50,163 nt of DNA from Planctomycetota bacterium (lineage in GTDB: Bacteria; Planctomycetota; UBA1135; GCA-002748355): positions 1 to 50,163 of the forward strand of contig JAGQQW010000012.1 of NCBI GenBank assembly GCA_020426005.1. Reading direction: 5' to 3'. The position numbers were made by a program, and so were the translations under genes. The number at the start of each line of letters is the position of its first letter. Within the stretch, counting starts at the first letter, position 1. Of this stretch, positions 8,422-18,167 are shown piece after piece. Under the pieces are notes generated by a model. The model saw only the letters and a list, made by a program, of their open reading frames with translations, was not told the origin of the DNA and did not search any database.

Positions 8422-11391
8422 TCAGAAGCGGATTTCTCCGGTGATGCTGATCGTGTAATCGATCCCCTTGGTGAATGACGTTTGCGTGGCGTCGTCGCCG
8501 ATGTAGTCCGACCGGTAGACAGTCTTGATCTTCGGGTTGGTCAAGTTCTTCGCCTGCATCTTGAGCGTCACGCCTTCACTCAAGCGCTGGGTCCAGGAGG
8601 CATTGAGCGTGTCGAACTCCCGCGCGTAAATGCTCGGAATGAAGTTGTTCACGGACTGCCCTGGACCGGCGATCAAGGTGTCCCCATTGACGGTGTAGAA
8701 GACACCGAACTGAGCACCGAAACTGTCGAGGTCGTAAGTCGCGAAGACGTTGAACAGATACTCCGGAGCATTCGTCATGTCGCGCGTGCGCATCGGCACG
8801 TTGAGCTTGACGAGGTCCGCTTGCTCATCTTCCGGCAACGTCACCTCGCTATCGATGAACGTCGCGTTCAACCCGAGCGTCAATCCGTCGAGTGCGCTCA
8901 AGAAGTGCCCGATCCTGTGCCTCGTCTCGAGTTCGTATCCTTCGAGACGACCCTCGGGATAGTTGACGGCCGTCGTGAAGTTGAACGTGCCGATGCGCTG
9001 GACGTACTCGATCGGCTTCTTGATGTCCTTGCGGAACCACGATGCCGAGAACAATCCCCCGTCGTACGGCCTGTAGTCGAGACGCAGGTCGTAGTTCTCG
9101 ACATCGCTGATCTCGAGCTCGGGATTCCCGATGAAGATCGGTCCACCCAAGAACTCCTGTTGGATGATCGGCGTGATCTCCTTGAACGTCTGGCGGGCGA
9201 TCGTTTCGTTGTACGACGCGCGGAACGTGATCGAGCTCAACGGATCCGCACGCAAGGCGATCGACGGCAGCTTGTTTCGCTGGTCGATCTGCACGTCCGC
9301 GTCGCCCGGATTCAAGACGACGCCATTGGGTGCACCCTTCGGGAACCAACGAGCGTCTTTCTCGGCATCGTTGATGATCCCGATCTGCGTTCGCTCGACG
9401 CGCACACCACCGATGAGGCTGATCCACGACGTGAGCGGGAGGTCGAGCATCGCATAGTAGGCGTCGATGTCGATGCTGCCGTTGTAGTCGACGTCCTCGG
9501 TCGACTCGGTGATCGGGTGATCTTGGTAGCGGAAGATCGACGTCCAGTGCTCGCCGAAAGGCCCGCTCCAAGACGAGTTGTCCGAGAAGTTCGAGAAGCT
9601 GTCGAGATTGAACGACCTGTCGACTTGGTCACGGAACCAACCGACCTTGATCGCCCCTTCGCTCTCCGTCCATTGCTTGAACGGCAACTTCAAGTTGGCG
9701 ATGTACTGTTCGCTCGTCTCGTCGATCTCCTTCCAGATGCGTTGCAGGTTGCCGAGCGTGAAGTTCGCGCCCGGCTTGTATGGCGTCCAAACAGGTGGCA
9801 CGTCGAACGAGCCCACCTTGTAGCCCGGAGTCCACGCCGCGCCGAACTGTCGTTTGTCCGGCTGATCGAAGCTCGAGTTGCTCTTCGCGAAGGTCCAGTC
9901 CAGTTCTGGATCCAGGATCGTCGCGCCCTCGGGTGCGAGATCCAACGTGTGCTGTCCATGGAACTGCAGCGTGTCGGTGTCGCGCTCGGTGTATTCGAGG
10001 GTCTCGAGACGGATATAGGGAGCACCGGTCAACTCGCTTCCGAAGCTACCGAAACCGGGGCTATCCGGATTGTCCGGATCGTGACCGGGATAGAAGTGCT
10101 CCTTACCGCGCGTGTCCTGAGCCATCGTTGCGCGATCTTGCGCGTTGTGGGTCTGCAAGAACGCGATGCTGAGTTTGTGGTTGTCCGACTCGATGCCGAC
10201 GGTCGCGAGCCCGCCCCACTCGACGGATTGTGTGCCGCGTGTGACATCGTAGAGACCGGTGTAGAAGTCGCCGCCAGACGCCGAGCCTTGGAACGTGCGT
10301 GGTGACAGCTTCGCACCGCGCTTCTCGACCCAGAGAGAATCATCGATCCCGTTGTCGTAGAAGCTGCTGTCGCGCTCGTAGAAGAGCGTAGCGAATCCAC
10401 CGATCCGAACGCCGTCATCGAGCTCGCGCATGGCTCCGATGGCCGTGCCGAGCTTAATGTCGAAGGGCGCACGCTGCCGGGAAACGCCGACAGCGCCCTT
10501 CCAGTTTTCTCCGAACCGATCTTCCTGGATGTTGCGACGCCCGTCGTCACGACCGAGGAAGGACACGCCACCGCCTTCGTAGCTCAGATACTTCGTGCGC
10601 CCGGTGACCTGCGAGTTGTAGCCGGTCTGCACCGAGTAGCTCACGAAGAACGGCTTGTCCGGCACGCCCTTGAGGCGCACGTCGACGGCACCACCCGAAG
10701 CGTCACCCTGCTGATCGGGAGTGAACGTCTTCTGGACCTGAATGCTGTCGATGACGGTCGACGGAAATTGATCGAGCTGAACGGCACGCTTGTTCTCGTC
10801 CGCGGTCGGCAACCGAACGCCGTTCATTTGCGAACTGACATAGCGATCGGGCAAACCACGAACGACCGGCGACTTGCCGTCCGGTGCGACGGTCGCACCG
10901 GCGATCAAACGCATTGCAGACGCGGCATCGCTCGCCCCTGCCTTGCGCATGAACTCCGCACTCACCGCGTCGAGCGTCGCCGCACTCTTGAAACGGATCT
11001 CGAGGAGTCCAGCCTCGTTCCCGCCACCGAGATCGAGGAAGTCCTGAACGACGAACTCCTCCATCACCGTGAAGTCACCAACGAGCGCGACTTCGACTTC
11101 TTTGACGTCGCCCGACAGCACGGTGACGGTCCTCACCTGGCCGATGTAACCGTCCTTGGTGAAACTCAACGTGTAGGTACCAGGCGGAACATTGGGCATC
11201 GTGAAGTTGCCCTGTTCGCCCGACTCCACCTTGCGCTGTAGTTGGACGATCGTGACCGTCGCGCCGCCGAGTGGAGCTTCGAAGTCCTTGTCGGTCACGA
11301 TCCCACGAATCGACCCGACGGGATCCTGTGCAAGGAGCCTCGCGCACGGAACGGTCGCGAGAACGGAGAGAAGAAGTGCGTCGCGTCTCAC
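8422..11391 (-). CDS. TonB-dependent outer-membrane receptor
   Basis: A 989-residue receptor. A GTG at 11391 overlaps the upstream lipoprotein stop (GTGA) and starts a good signal peptide (RRDALLLSVLATVPCARLLAQ). An ATG at 11436 would add 15 residues inside the upstream gene. Residues about 25-110 are a carboxypeptidase-regulatory-like beta domain (GIVTDKDFEAPLGGATVTIV). A plug domain follows (MRLIAGATV, VVRGLPDRYV, VIDSIQVQKTFTPD), then a 22-strand-type beta barrel ending in the aromatic terminus YTISITGEIRF. It imports a ligand across the outer membrane using TonB energy. The substrate is not readable from the sequence; no haem or cobalamin gene is nearby. Confidence 0.92.
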   Translation of the reverse strand: MRRDALLLSVLATVPCARLLAQDPVGSIRGIVTDKDFEAPLGGATVTIVQLQRKVESGEQGNFTMPNVPPGTYTLSFTKDGYIGQVRTVTVLSGDVKEVEVALVGDFTVMEEFVVQDFLDLGGGNEAGLLEIRFKSAATLDAVSAEFMRKAGASDAASAMRLIAGATVAPDGKSPVVRGLPDRYVSSQMNGVRLPTADENKRAVQLDQFPSTVIDSIQVQKTFTPDQQGDASGGAVDVRLKGVPDKPFFVSYSVQTGYNSQVTGRTKYLSYEGGGVSFLGRDDGRRNIQEDRFGENWKGAVGVSRQRAPFDIKLGTAIGAMRELDDGVRIGGFATLFYERDSSFYDNGIDDSLWVEKRGAKLSPRTFQGSASGGDFYTGLYDVTRGTQSVEWGGLATVGIESDNHKLSIAFLQTHNAQDRATMAQDTRGKEHFYPGHDPDNPDSPGFGSFGSELTGAPYIRLETLEYTERDTDTLQFHGQHTLDLAPEGATILDPELDWTFAKSNSSFDQPDKRQFGAAWTPGYKVGSFDVPPVWTPYKPGANFTLGNLQRIWKEIDETSEQYIANLKLPFKQWTESEGAIKVGWFRDQVDRSFNLDSFSNFSDNSSWSGPFGEHWTSIFRYQDHPITESTEDVDYNGSIDIDAYYAMLDLPLTSWISLIGGVRVERTQIGIINDAEKDARWFPKGAPNGVVLNPGDADVQIDQRNKLPSIALRADPLSSITFRASYNETIARQTFKEITPIIQQEFLGGPIFIGNPELEISDVENYDLRLDYRPYDGGLFSASWFRKDIKKPIEYVQRIGTFNFTTAVNYPEGRLEGYELETRHRIGHFLSALDGLTLGLNATFIDSEVTLPEDEQADLVKLNVPMRTRDMTNAPEYLFNVFATYDLDSFGAQFGVFYTVNGDTLIAGPGQSVNNFIPSIYAREFDTLNASWTQRLSEGVTLKMQAKNLTNPKIKTVYRSDYIGDDATQTSFTKGIDYTISITGEIRF

Positions 11392-12602
11392 CACGGGTCG
11401 CCGAGTCCATCGCGGATCGCTTCGAGGCGTTTCCAAAGAGCCGTGTCCGGCTCACAGTTGTTGGTCGCGAGCGAACAGCACGTCGCAGCGAGATCGTCGG
11501 CGCGTGGCCGGCTGTTGGGGTTCTCCACCCCGGCTTCGGCAGCTCGCGCGTAGGCAGCGAGAGCTCGCGGTTGGTCCCCCAGCGCGTGCCATGCTTCCGC
11601 GATCGATCGCAGACATTGGGCACGATAGATGTTGACGATCGCGTCGAGCTTGTCCGTATAGAACTGCTCGGTCGTCTCGAGTTCGGTCCTCGCTCGCGTC
11701 GGATCACCTGCCCGAGCCATCGCGATCGCGACGCTCGCCCGGAGAGGCACTTCGTTCTCGGGCAACCAGCGCCCTTCGTGAAGAAGTCCTGTTGTGGATT
11801 TCACGATTCGCGCAGCCTCGTCTTTATCATCGTGTCGCGAAGCCGCGTCGCTCAGCTCGAGCAAGAAGCCGATGCGAATCTCGAGCGGCAGCTTCGTCTT
11901 GCTCTCGGTCACGAGCGCATGGAGCTGATGGCGCTTCTTCTCATCCGCGTAGAAGCGGTCGTAGAGGTGAATACACGTCGTGAGCGCGGTTCGAATCGCT
12001 TCGAACTCCTTGGTCTCCAACGCACCCTCGACCCTCTTGATCTCGGCGTCGTACTGGCTTTCGGGCAGCGTCTCGGCGAGCACCTTCGAGATGTGAATCT
12101 GCTCGCTGGCTTCCTCGATCGCCTTGCCAAACTTCGCGACATTCTCGTCGTCTTCGAGAAGTCGATACACACGCGCGACGTGTGCGCGAATCCGGTCGGC
12201 TCTCCAACTTTGTTCGGCGCCTTCTTTCTTCGCGCCTTCGATCCGCTCTTCTGCAAGAGCCAGGAACTGGCGGCTTTCGGATGCGAAACCGTGTTCGAAA
12301 CACCAAAGCGCGAGATCCGCGTAACCCACACCTGCACGCCAGTTGGCGATACCGGCGATGTACCGCTGAGCGATCAACGGTTGATCCAGCTTCAGTGCCG
12401 CGTCTACGACTTCGGCTTGCGTCTTCGATCGACTCTTGATGTGCGGGTCGATCGGATACTTGGACGCTCCCGTGAACGCGATCTCGAGAAGGTCCGTCCG
12501 CCACTTGGCAACGTCGAAGTCGTGCAGCTCCTTCTTCGATTCGCAAGCTTGCAACAGCAGTAAGGCCGCAATCAGCGTGCGAGGGATGCGGAGGTGCGGC
12601 AT
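11388..12602 (-). CDS. Helical-repeat lipoprotein upstream of the receptor
   Basis: A 404-residue protein. The ATG at 12602 starts a lipoprotein signal (RIPRTLIAALLLLQAC); a GTG at 12620 in the same frame is less likely. The remainder is alpha-helical and TPR-like, for example AYARAAEAGVENPNSR and IYRAQCLRSIAEAWHALGDQ near the C-terminus, with several Cys residues (ATCCSLATNNC). It overlaps the receptor gene by four bases, so the two are translationally coupled. A surface or periplasmic accessory for the receptor is the natural inference. No specific family was recognised. Confidence 0.75.
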   Translation of the reverse strand: MPHLRIPRTLIAALLLLQACESKKELHDFDVAKWRTDLLEIAFTGASKYPIDPHIKSRSKTQAEVVDAALKLDQPLIAQRYIAGIANWRAGVGYADLALWCFEHGFASESRQFLALAEERIEGAKKEGAEQSWRADRIRAHVARVYRLLEDDENVAKFGKAIEEASEQIHISKVLAETLPESQYDAEIKRVEGALETKEFEAIRTALTTCIHLYDRFYADEKKRHQLHALVTESKTKLPLEIRIGFLLELSDAASRHDDKDEAARIVKSTTGLLHEGRWLPENEVPLRASVAIAMARAGDPTRARTELETTEQFYTDKLDAIVNIYRAQCLRSIAEAWHALGDQPRALAAYARAAEAGVENPNSRPRADDLAATCCSLATNNCEPDTALWKRLEAIRDGLGDPW

Positions 12603-12649
12603 GACAAACAATTCGCTCACGTGACGTCGAGTTCAGTTCGGTGCAACAA

Positions 12650-12681
12650 GCCGCTCACGAGCACGGGCGCGCGTGAGCGGC
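12650..12681 (-). terminator. Terminator-like hairpin after the beta-helix gene
   Basis: A perfect 10-bp inverted repeat: 12650-12659 (GCCGCTCACG) pairs with 12672-12681 around a 12-base loop. Read on the - strand it follows the beta-helix gene stop and is trailed by TTGTTG, a weak T-rich tail. It separates the highly structured secreted protein gene from the receptor operon and may attenuate read-through. Confidence 0.6.
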
Positions 12682-12687
12682 TCAGGG

Positions 12688-12708
12688 GCGCACAGATCTA
12701 CTGTGCGC
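12688..12708 (-). terminator. Second hairpin directly downstream of the beta-helix gene
   Basis: An 8-bp perfect stem: 12688-12695 (GCGCACAG) pairs with 12701-12708 (CTGTGCGC) around a 5-base loop. It starts six bases after the beta-helix gene stop codon on the - strand. With the hairpin at 12650 it forms a tandem pair that could stabilise the mRNA 3' end or partially terminate transcription. Confidence 0.5.
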
Positions 12709-12714
12709 AGCAGA

Positions 12715-14604
12715 TCACGAGCGCGTCGCGCGGACGCCGTTGGTCGCCGTGAAGCCCTGCGGGCCCGTCGCGTCGATGATCCAGGCCTGCATGTAGAAGT
12801 CGAGGTTGCCCGGAGCCGAAGCCGGCACCGTGCCCGCGAGGTTCTGCGCGCCGTTCGCGTTCGTGAGGAACGAGAGGGTCTGGAGCGGGAACGGAACGAG
12901 GATGCCACCGAAGAACGGCAGGTCGAGGCGCGTCGCGCCGATGATCAGGAGACCACCGGTGTTCGGAGCCGCGTTCGAGATGTCGAACGAGAACGCCGTG
13001 TTGGGAGCGAGCGTGCCCGTGCCCGAGAGGACCGGAACGCCAGTCGCCGTGCTCGGCGCGCCGGCGTCGATCGGCGTGTAGGACGACTTCGGCGTGATGC
13101 CGTAGGCTTCCGAAGCGGTCCAGCCGTTGAGCCAGCTGATGCCCGGAGCAAAACCACCGCGGTACTGAGCCGGGGTGAAGAAGCCGTCTGCCGGCGCGAA
13201 GCCGACCGACTTGAGGGCATCGCCCGCCGGACGCGGGTCGAGCATCGTGACGCGCGTCGTCGGCTTGCCGCCCTTGAGCTGGATCGCGCTGCGCATCAGC
13301 GCCTTGATCGGCATCGCCGTCGCCTGCTGGATGTTGTTGTTACCCGTGGTGAAGACGCCGCGAGCCGTCGCTTCGTTGTAGGCCTTGGATGCGTTGTTGT
13401 TGTAGGTGACGCAATCGAGCATCTCGGCGAGCTTGCCGGAGGTCTGCGCCATGTAGAACGCTGCCGGGTTCGACGGTGCGTTGACGGTCGAGTAGACGTT
13501 GTAGTTGGTCGTCCAGGTCGCCGGCCAGCTCAGCGTGCCGTTGTAGCCGTAGCCGAGGCCACCGTCGCCGTCGATGTTCTCGAAGAAGACAAGCTCATCG
13601 CCGAGATCCATGAAGACGCAGTTGTGGTACTGCACGCGGGCGTTGTCCCGCCATGCCGTGCCGTGGTCACCCGAGTTGGGCTCACCGATTGCGGTGAAGT
13701 TGTAGATCGCGCCCGTCGTGACCGGCTGGTAGTCCGACTGCTCCGCGCCGTCGGTTTCGAAGCAGTTGTCGCCAACGCCCGAGCCCTGCTTGGCGTCGAG
13801 GCTGTAGCCCTGGACGATGAGGCCAAACTGGGCCTTACCGCGCCAGCCCTGGTCGATGTCGAAGCTGTCGTCACCGATGTTCCAGATCGAGACATACTTG
13901 AGGTTGACCGTGCCACCCCAGATCTCGATGCCGTCGTCGACGTTGTTCATGATCTCGACGTGGTCGATGTCGGTGCCGCGACCGATACCGCCGAGCGAGA
14001 GGCCGTTGAGCTCGTTGCCGAGGCCGATGACCTTGCCGCCGTAGCGGAACGAGACGTGGCTCAGCGAGCCGCTGTCGTCGTTGTCGTCGCCACCACCGTA
14101 GAGGACGTTGGGGTCGAGTGCGCTGGTCGGCGTCAGACCTTCCATCGTGCCGACGTTGCTCGCGCTCGGCGACGGGCTGTTGACACGCGAACCACCCGGA
14201 ACGTCTTCCGAGATGTAGGCCTTGCCCATGATCGTGAGGTTGCCCCACTCGTTGGCGGACTCGCGCCACGCACCAGTCTTGGGGTCGTTCCCGGTCCACG
14301 TCGCGACGTCGGCCTTGGACGTGAAGATGATCGGCTGCTCGGCGGTGCCCTGAGCAATGATCTTCGCACCGCGGGTGACGGCGAGGCTACCACCGACGTT
14401 CGTGTCGCTGGCGATGATCGTGCCCGGCTGAATCGTCAGCGTGGCACCGGGGAGGACGTAGATCTGCTTCTGCAGGTTGTAAGTGTTGTTTGCGGTCCAG
14501 GTCGTCGAGGTGGCGATGTCCGCGGTCACCTTGATGTCCGACTGAGCCATCGCGGCGCCCGACAGGGCGAAGGCGACGGCCGTAGCGATTGCGTAGTTCT
14601 TCAC
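12715..14604 (-). CDS. Secreted parallel beta-helix protein
   Basis: A 629-residue exported protein. The start is a GTG at 14604 with GGAG about ten bases ahead; the signal peptide is KNYAIATAVAFALSGAAMAQ. Residues about 25-480 resemble a widespread family of repetitive beta-helix proteins often encoded near TonB-dependent receptors: LPGATLTIQPGTIIASD, LAVTRGAKIIAQGTAEQPI, ELNGLSLGGIGRGTDIDHVE, DDSFDIDQGWRGKAQFG. The Asp/Gly-rich stretches suggest calcium binding. The last 105 residues are a small beta-rich region (GGLLIIGATRLDLPFFGG, then FYMQAWIIDATGPQGF) that resembles the ends of three other secreted proteins here. It probably acts at the cell surface as a partner of the downstream receptor; this is inference. 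Confidence 0.82.
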   Translation of the reverse strand: MKNYAIATAVAFALSGAAMAQSDIKVTADIATSTTWTANNTYNLQKQIYVLPGATLTIQPGTIIASDTNVGGSLAVTRGAKIIAQGTAEQPIIFTSKADVATWTGNDPKTGAWRESANEWGNLTIMGKAYISEDVPGGSRVNSPSPSASNVGTMEGLTPTSALDPNVLYGGGDDNDDSGSLSHVSFRYGGKVIGLGNELNGLSLGGIGRGTDIDHVEIMNNVDDGIEIWGGTVNLKYVSIWNIGDDSFDIDQGWRGKAQFGLIVQGYSLDAKQGSGVGDNCFETDGAEQSDYQPVTTGAIYNFTAIGEPNSGDHGTAWRDNARVQYHNCVFMDLGDELVFFENIDGDGGLGYGYNGTLSWPATWTTNYNVYSTVNAPSNPAAFYMAQTSGKLAEMLDCVTYNNNASKAYNEATARGVFTTGNNNIQQATAMPIKALMRSAIQLKGGKPTTRVTMLDPRPAGDALKSVGFAPADGFFTPAQYRGGFAPGISWLNGWTASEAYGITPKSSYTPIDAGAPSTATGVPVLSGTGTLAPNTAFSFDISNAAPNTGGLLIIGATRLDLPFFGGILVPFPLQTLSFLTNANGAQNLAGTVPASAPGNLDFYMQAWIIDATGPQGFTATNGVRATRS

Positions 14605-14684
14605 GTTCGTGAATCTCCAGGAGGGGTCGATTCGCGGAACGCCGGGGGGCTCGAAACGAGGCTTCGGACCGAGGCGCTCCAGTT

Positions 14685-14720
14685 GGCGCGAGCAAGGTAG
14701 GAACGCTTTGTGAACATCGC
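14685..14720 (-). promoter_or_regulatory. Candidate promoter of the beta-helix gene
   Basis: On the - strand the segment reads TTCACAAAGCGTTCCTACC, then CTTGCTCGCGCC, about 90 bases ahead of the GTG at 14604. A very similar AAGCrTTCCTAsC..CTCGCGC block lies at nearly the same distance (about 95 bases) ahead of the phytase-like gene at 29316. Shared sequence and spacing suggest a common promoter or regulator site. The hexamers do not match a classical -35/-10 pair well. Confidence 0.35.
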
Positions 14721-14810
14721 GAAAAGACCAGACGAAGCCTTCGCGAGAACCGAACGTAAAGAACTCGTGAATCCGCGCCGGTTACGCCGGATTCGAGTCC
14801 CCACGACGCG

Positions 14811-15602
14811 CTATCGAAAGAAGCGACGCCGCAGTCGCCATGGCACGACCCGAAGCAGCACGAGACTCACGACCGCCATCCACACGACGCTGCCCCACAT
14901 CGAAGTCGTGACTTCGCCATGACTCAGTCCACGACACACACGTACGGCGTGATACAGAGGTGTGAACCAAGCGATCTCCTCGCCGTGCGCGAAGCGATCC
15001 ACGGGATAGAAGATGCCGGAGAAGAGGAAGAGCGGCGTCAACCAGAGCGTGTAGTAGAACGAATAGAGGTCGATGACGCGGATGCACGACGTGTAGAGCT
15101 GACCGATGAGCGCGAACATCGCACCGATCAGCGCGAGCATGACCGGCAACAAGAGCGCCCACGGACTCGTGACTATGGACGTCCCGAAGAGGCTCATCAC
15201 GCTCACGACGATCAAGAAGACGACGCCGTACATCATGGCGCGCACGATCGCCCACAGGAGTTCGCCGAACGCGATGTCTTGGATCTGCGCCGGCGTCGCG
15301 AGGTATGCGTCGTAGAGCTTGGCGAACGTCATCCGTACGAACATGTTGTACGTCGTCTCGAAGGACGCGCCGTTCATCGCGGCCGACGCCATCAGGCCGG
15401 GCGCGAGCCACGCGATGAAGTCCTTCCCCTCGAGGCCTTCGCGCATGTAATAGCCGAGACCGATTCCGAGACCGAGCAGATACAACACCGGTTCGAAGAA
15501 GTTGGGCAGGATGTTGAGCCACCATGTCCGACGATAGTCGGTCGCGTTGCGCATGAAGACCGCGAACGCCATCCGCAGATCGATGTCACCGGGCAACCTC
15601 AT
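14811..15602 (-). CDS. ABC-2 type transporter permease
   Basis: A 263-residue polytopic inner-membrane protein of the ABC-2/NodJ-like family. The N-terminal cytoplasmic helix [18 protein letters not shown] is followed by about six membrane helices, and it has the typical [17 protein letters not shown] motif. The start ATG overlaps the ATPase stop by four bases, so the two form one exporter. The family exports polysaccharides, lipids or drugs. No substrate gene is adjacent, so the cargo is unknown. Confidence 0.9.
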   Translation of the reverse strand: MRLPGDIDLRMAFAVFMRNATDYRRTWWLNILPNFFEPVLYLLGLGIGLGYYMREGLEGKDFIAWLAPGLMASAAMNGASFETTYNMFVRMTFAKLYDAYLATPAQIQDIAFGELLWAIVRAMMYGVVFLIVVSVMSLFGTSIVTSPWALLLPVMLALIGAMFALIGQLYTSCIRVIDLYSFYYTLWLTPLFLFSGIFYPVDRFAHGEEIAWFTPLYHAVRVCRGLSHGEVTTSMWGSVVWMAVVSLVLLRVVPWRLRRRFFR

Positions 15603-16546
15603 GAGAGTCCGTGCCCGGTCAGCGAGAGGAAGACGTCTTCGAGATTGGCGGAGCGAACGCGCGCGTCGGTTCCGTCACGGAGTTCGAACAGGCGGCGCAA
15701 GAGCGCTTCGCCATCCGCGCCATAGAACAGGAGTCGATCCGCGAGCTCGACGCGTGCGAGCGCGACCGGGCCGAAGTGCTCGTGCAGCCGGCGGCGCTCG
15801 GCAGCTTCGGGAACGACGATCTCGAGAACCTGCGGCGGCACGTTGTCCGCGATCAGCCCGGCGGGCGTGCCTTCTGCCACGATCTTCCCCTCGTCCATCA
15901 CGACGAGTCGATCGCACAGCTTCTCGGCTTCGTCCATGTAGTGTGTCGTGAGAACGATCGTCGTACCACGCTCCCCGAGCGCGATGAGCTTGTCCCACAA
16001 CGCGCGGCGCGCCCTCGGGTCGAGACCGGTCGTCGGCTCGTCGAGCACGAGCACGTCGGGATCCCCTAACAACCCGCGAGCGATCTGCACGCGACGCTTG
16101 AGTCCACCGGACAACTCGGCAACGGGCGAAGCCTGGCGATCCTCGAGCTCGGCGAACTCGAGGAGTTCTGCGATCCGTGTGCGGCGAGCCTCGCCGCGAA
16201 GCCCGTAGAAGCGCGAAAAGACCTCGAGGATCTCCCGTGCCGTCATGCGTTCGTCGAGGTTGTACTCCTGCGGGACGACACCGAGCCGAGACTTGATCGC
16301 CCTGTCGCTCTGCGGGATCGCCTCGTGGCCGAGAACACGTAGAACACCATCGTCGACGGGCGTCGCGCGATAGATCATCCGCATCGTGGTGCTCTTGCCC
16401 GCGCCGTTGGGGCCGAGAAAGCCGAAGAACTCACCGCGTTCGATCCGGAAGTCGACGCCGTCGACGGCGGCGCGATCGCCATAGCGCTTGGTAAGCCCGC
16501 GCGCTTCGATTGCCAGCCCCGGGTCATCAGCCATGCGAGAGGTCAT
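15599..16546 (-). CDS. ABC transporter ATP-binding protein
   Basis: A 315-residue ATPase of the DrrA/NodI type. It has a Walker A motif GPNGAGKST (residues 45-53), signature ELSGGLKRR, Walker [13 protein letters not shown] and the switch histidine in [11 protein letters not shown]. About 90 C-terminal residues beyond the nucleotide-binding domain are typical of this exporter group. Two in-frame ATGs are possible, at 16546 and 16534; neither has a strong ribosome-binding site. It pairs with the overlapping permease gene and is divergent from the secreted protein gene starting at 16767. Confidence 0.92.
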   Translation of the reverse strand: MTSRMADDPGLAIEARGLTKRYGDRAAVDGVDFRIERGEFFGFLGPNGAGKSTTMRMIYRATPVDDGVLRVLGHEAIPQSDRAIKSRLGVVPQEYNLDERMTAREILEVFSRFYGLRGEARRTRIAELLEFAELEDRQASPVAELSGGLKRRVQIARGLLGDPDVLVLDEPTTGLDPRARRALWDKLIALGERGTTIVLTTHYMDEAEKLCDRLVVMDEGKIVAEGTPAGLIADNVPPQVLEIVVPEAAERRRLHEHFGPVALARVELADRLLFYGADGEALLRRLFELRDGTDARVRSANLEDVFLSLTGHGLS

Positions 16547-16766
16547 GGTCAGTTGGATCTCGAATGGTTGTTTTCCCGATTCGCGCACACGGAAGCCCAG
16601 GACTCCACCACGAATGTGCACGGTTCGATACCATGGTGCCGCGGGATCCCCGCACTCGAAACCCTCTTCTCTCAACGCCAAACGGGACACGTTCGACTCG
16701 GCCGATACCGATCGAAGTACGCTTCGCCCACCGGACCGAGTCGGAATGCTCTCGCCTGGAGGAACC

Positions 16767-18125
16767 ATGAAGCGCATCTCGTTCGCATTCACCGCCCTCT
16801 GCTCGCTGCCCGTACTCACCCGTGCACAGGTGCAGCCCGGCGAATACCTGTTCTCGGTCCAGAACACGACAACGACCGTGCACGAGCTCTGGTCCGTCGA
16901 TACGCAGACACGGAAGGCGACCCAGCTCACGATGTCGCCGTCGGTCCAGATCAACTGCATGACGATGCTGTCGAACGGACTCGGCTACATCGGCACCGTC
17001 GACGACCCGCCACAGATTCATCGCATGACGTTGGCCGGCACGACCGCGACGATGACCGCGATGTTCAAGACGAGCAACGCGCTCGCGGGGCAGACGAACA
17101 TCGCACAGATCGCTCGCGTTGGCGGAAACCTCTACTTCTCCACCAATCCCGGCGGGTCGGTGTATTCGATTCCGATCGGTGGTGGCACCGATCCGACGCT
17201 CGTCTACGACCTGACGACCGTGACCGGTTTTCCGACGAGCGGGCTCGTCAACGCACTCGCCGGCGACGGGGCCGGAAAGGTCTGGGCCGCGGTCTGGACC
17301 GTCGGTGAGATCTACGAGATCGACGTCTCGGCCACGACGCCCACGGCAAAGTTCTTGACGACTCTGCCCGTCTCGAAATTGTCGACCACGACGACGGGCT
17401 TCTATCCCGTCAACATGCATTACCGCGCGAACAAGCTCGAGTGCTTCGGACTGTATGGAGACGTCGTCGTTCTCGATCCAGTGACGCTCAAGGTCGACAA
17501 CCACTGGTATGCGGTTTCGCCGACGCAAACGGGATTCACGACTTCGAAGAACTGCGGTATCTACAACCCGGACCAAGGCGACTACACGCTCGGCTCGCGC
17601 GACGGCTGTCTCGACGTCGTCGTGCCGGTCGGTGGCGGACAGATCGCGCGCGCGGACGTGCAGGGGATCGGCGCCGGAACGCTCGGGACCAACAACAGCG
17701 TCAACGGCGTGTACTACAACCCGGTCGGAGCCAGCTACGTCGCGTATGACAGTGGTTGCAACGGACAGACGACACACGCGCCGACGTCGACGGGCCGCGG
17801 CGCAGCGAGCAAGGGCAACTCCAAGTTCGCCTTCGGCCTCGACACGTGCCCCATGGGCCAGAACATCGCGATCCTGCTGATCGGCGCGAACAAGCTGAAG
17901 ATCGACTTGGCAGGTCTCGGGCTCGGCGGCTGCAACTTGCTCAACGACGCGCTCTTCGTGCTGCCGGTCCTGACCGACAACGCGACCGTGGACGGCTTCG
18001 GCTCGGCGTCGATTCCGGTGCCTTTGCCGAATACCAATCTGACCCTGCACACGCAGTGGTTGATCTACCACGTCACGAACAAGCGCTTCGAAGCGATCAG
18101 CGACGGGCGCACGTTGACGCTGTGA
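16767..18125 (+). CDS. Secreted protein with the shared C-terminal beta region
   Basis: A 452-residue protein with a signal peptide ([20 protein letters not shown]) and a good ribosome-binding site (ctggagga) ahead of the ATG at 16767. Residues 25-330 look like a beta-propeller-type repeat region: [54 protein letters not shown]. The last 110 residues ([20 protein letters not shown], then [20 protein letters not shown]) resemble the C-terminus of the beta-helix and FG-GAP proteins in this window. No enzymatic motif was recognised. It likely works outside the cell or on its surface. Confidence 0.75.
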   Translation: MKRISFAFTALCSLPVLTRAQVQPGEYLFSVQNTTTTVHELWSVDTQTRKATQLTMSPSVQINCMTMLSNGLGYIGTVDDPPQIHRMTLAGTTATMTAMFKTSNALAGQTNIAQIARVGGNLYFSTNPGGSVYSIPIGGGTDPTLVYDLTTVTGFPTSGLVNALAGDGAGKVWAAVWTVGEIYEIDVSATTPTAKFLTTLPVSKLSTTTTGFYPVNMHYRANKLECFGLYGDVVVLDPVTLKVDNHWYAVSPTQTGFTTSKNCGIYNPDQGDYTLGSRDGCLDVVVPVGGGQIARADVQGIGAGTLGTNNSVNGVYYNPVGASYVAYDSGCNGQTTHAPTSTGRGAASKGNSKFAFGLDTCPMGQNIAILLIGANKLKIDLAGLGLGGCNLLNDALFVLPVLTDNATVDGFGSASIPVPLPNTNLTLHTQWLIYHVTNKRFEAISDGRTLTL

Positions 18126-18167
18126 GCGTAATCCTCGTAGCGCAGTGACTGCGATCGTCTCGAGCAG

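Noticed and set aside
11391..11436. ATG at 11436 as the receptor start
   Set aside because: It lies within the upstream lipoprotein gene, while the GTG at 11391 forms a GTGA overlap and starts a better signal peptide.
12673..14700. Open frame of 675 codons on the + strand opposite the beta-helix gene
   Set aside because: The translation is Arg/Val/Asp low-complexity shadow sequence; the - strand protein has a signal peptide and recognisable repeats.
14605..14810. Small gene between the ABC permease and beta-helix genes
   Set aside because: Only short frames without a ribosome-binding site are seen; the region more likely carries the promoter of the beta-helix gene.
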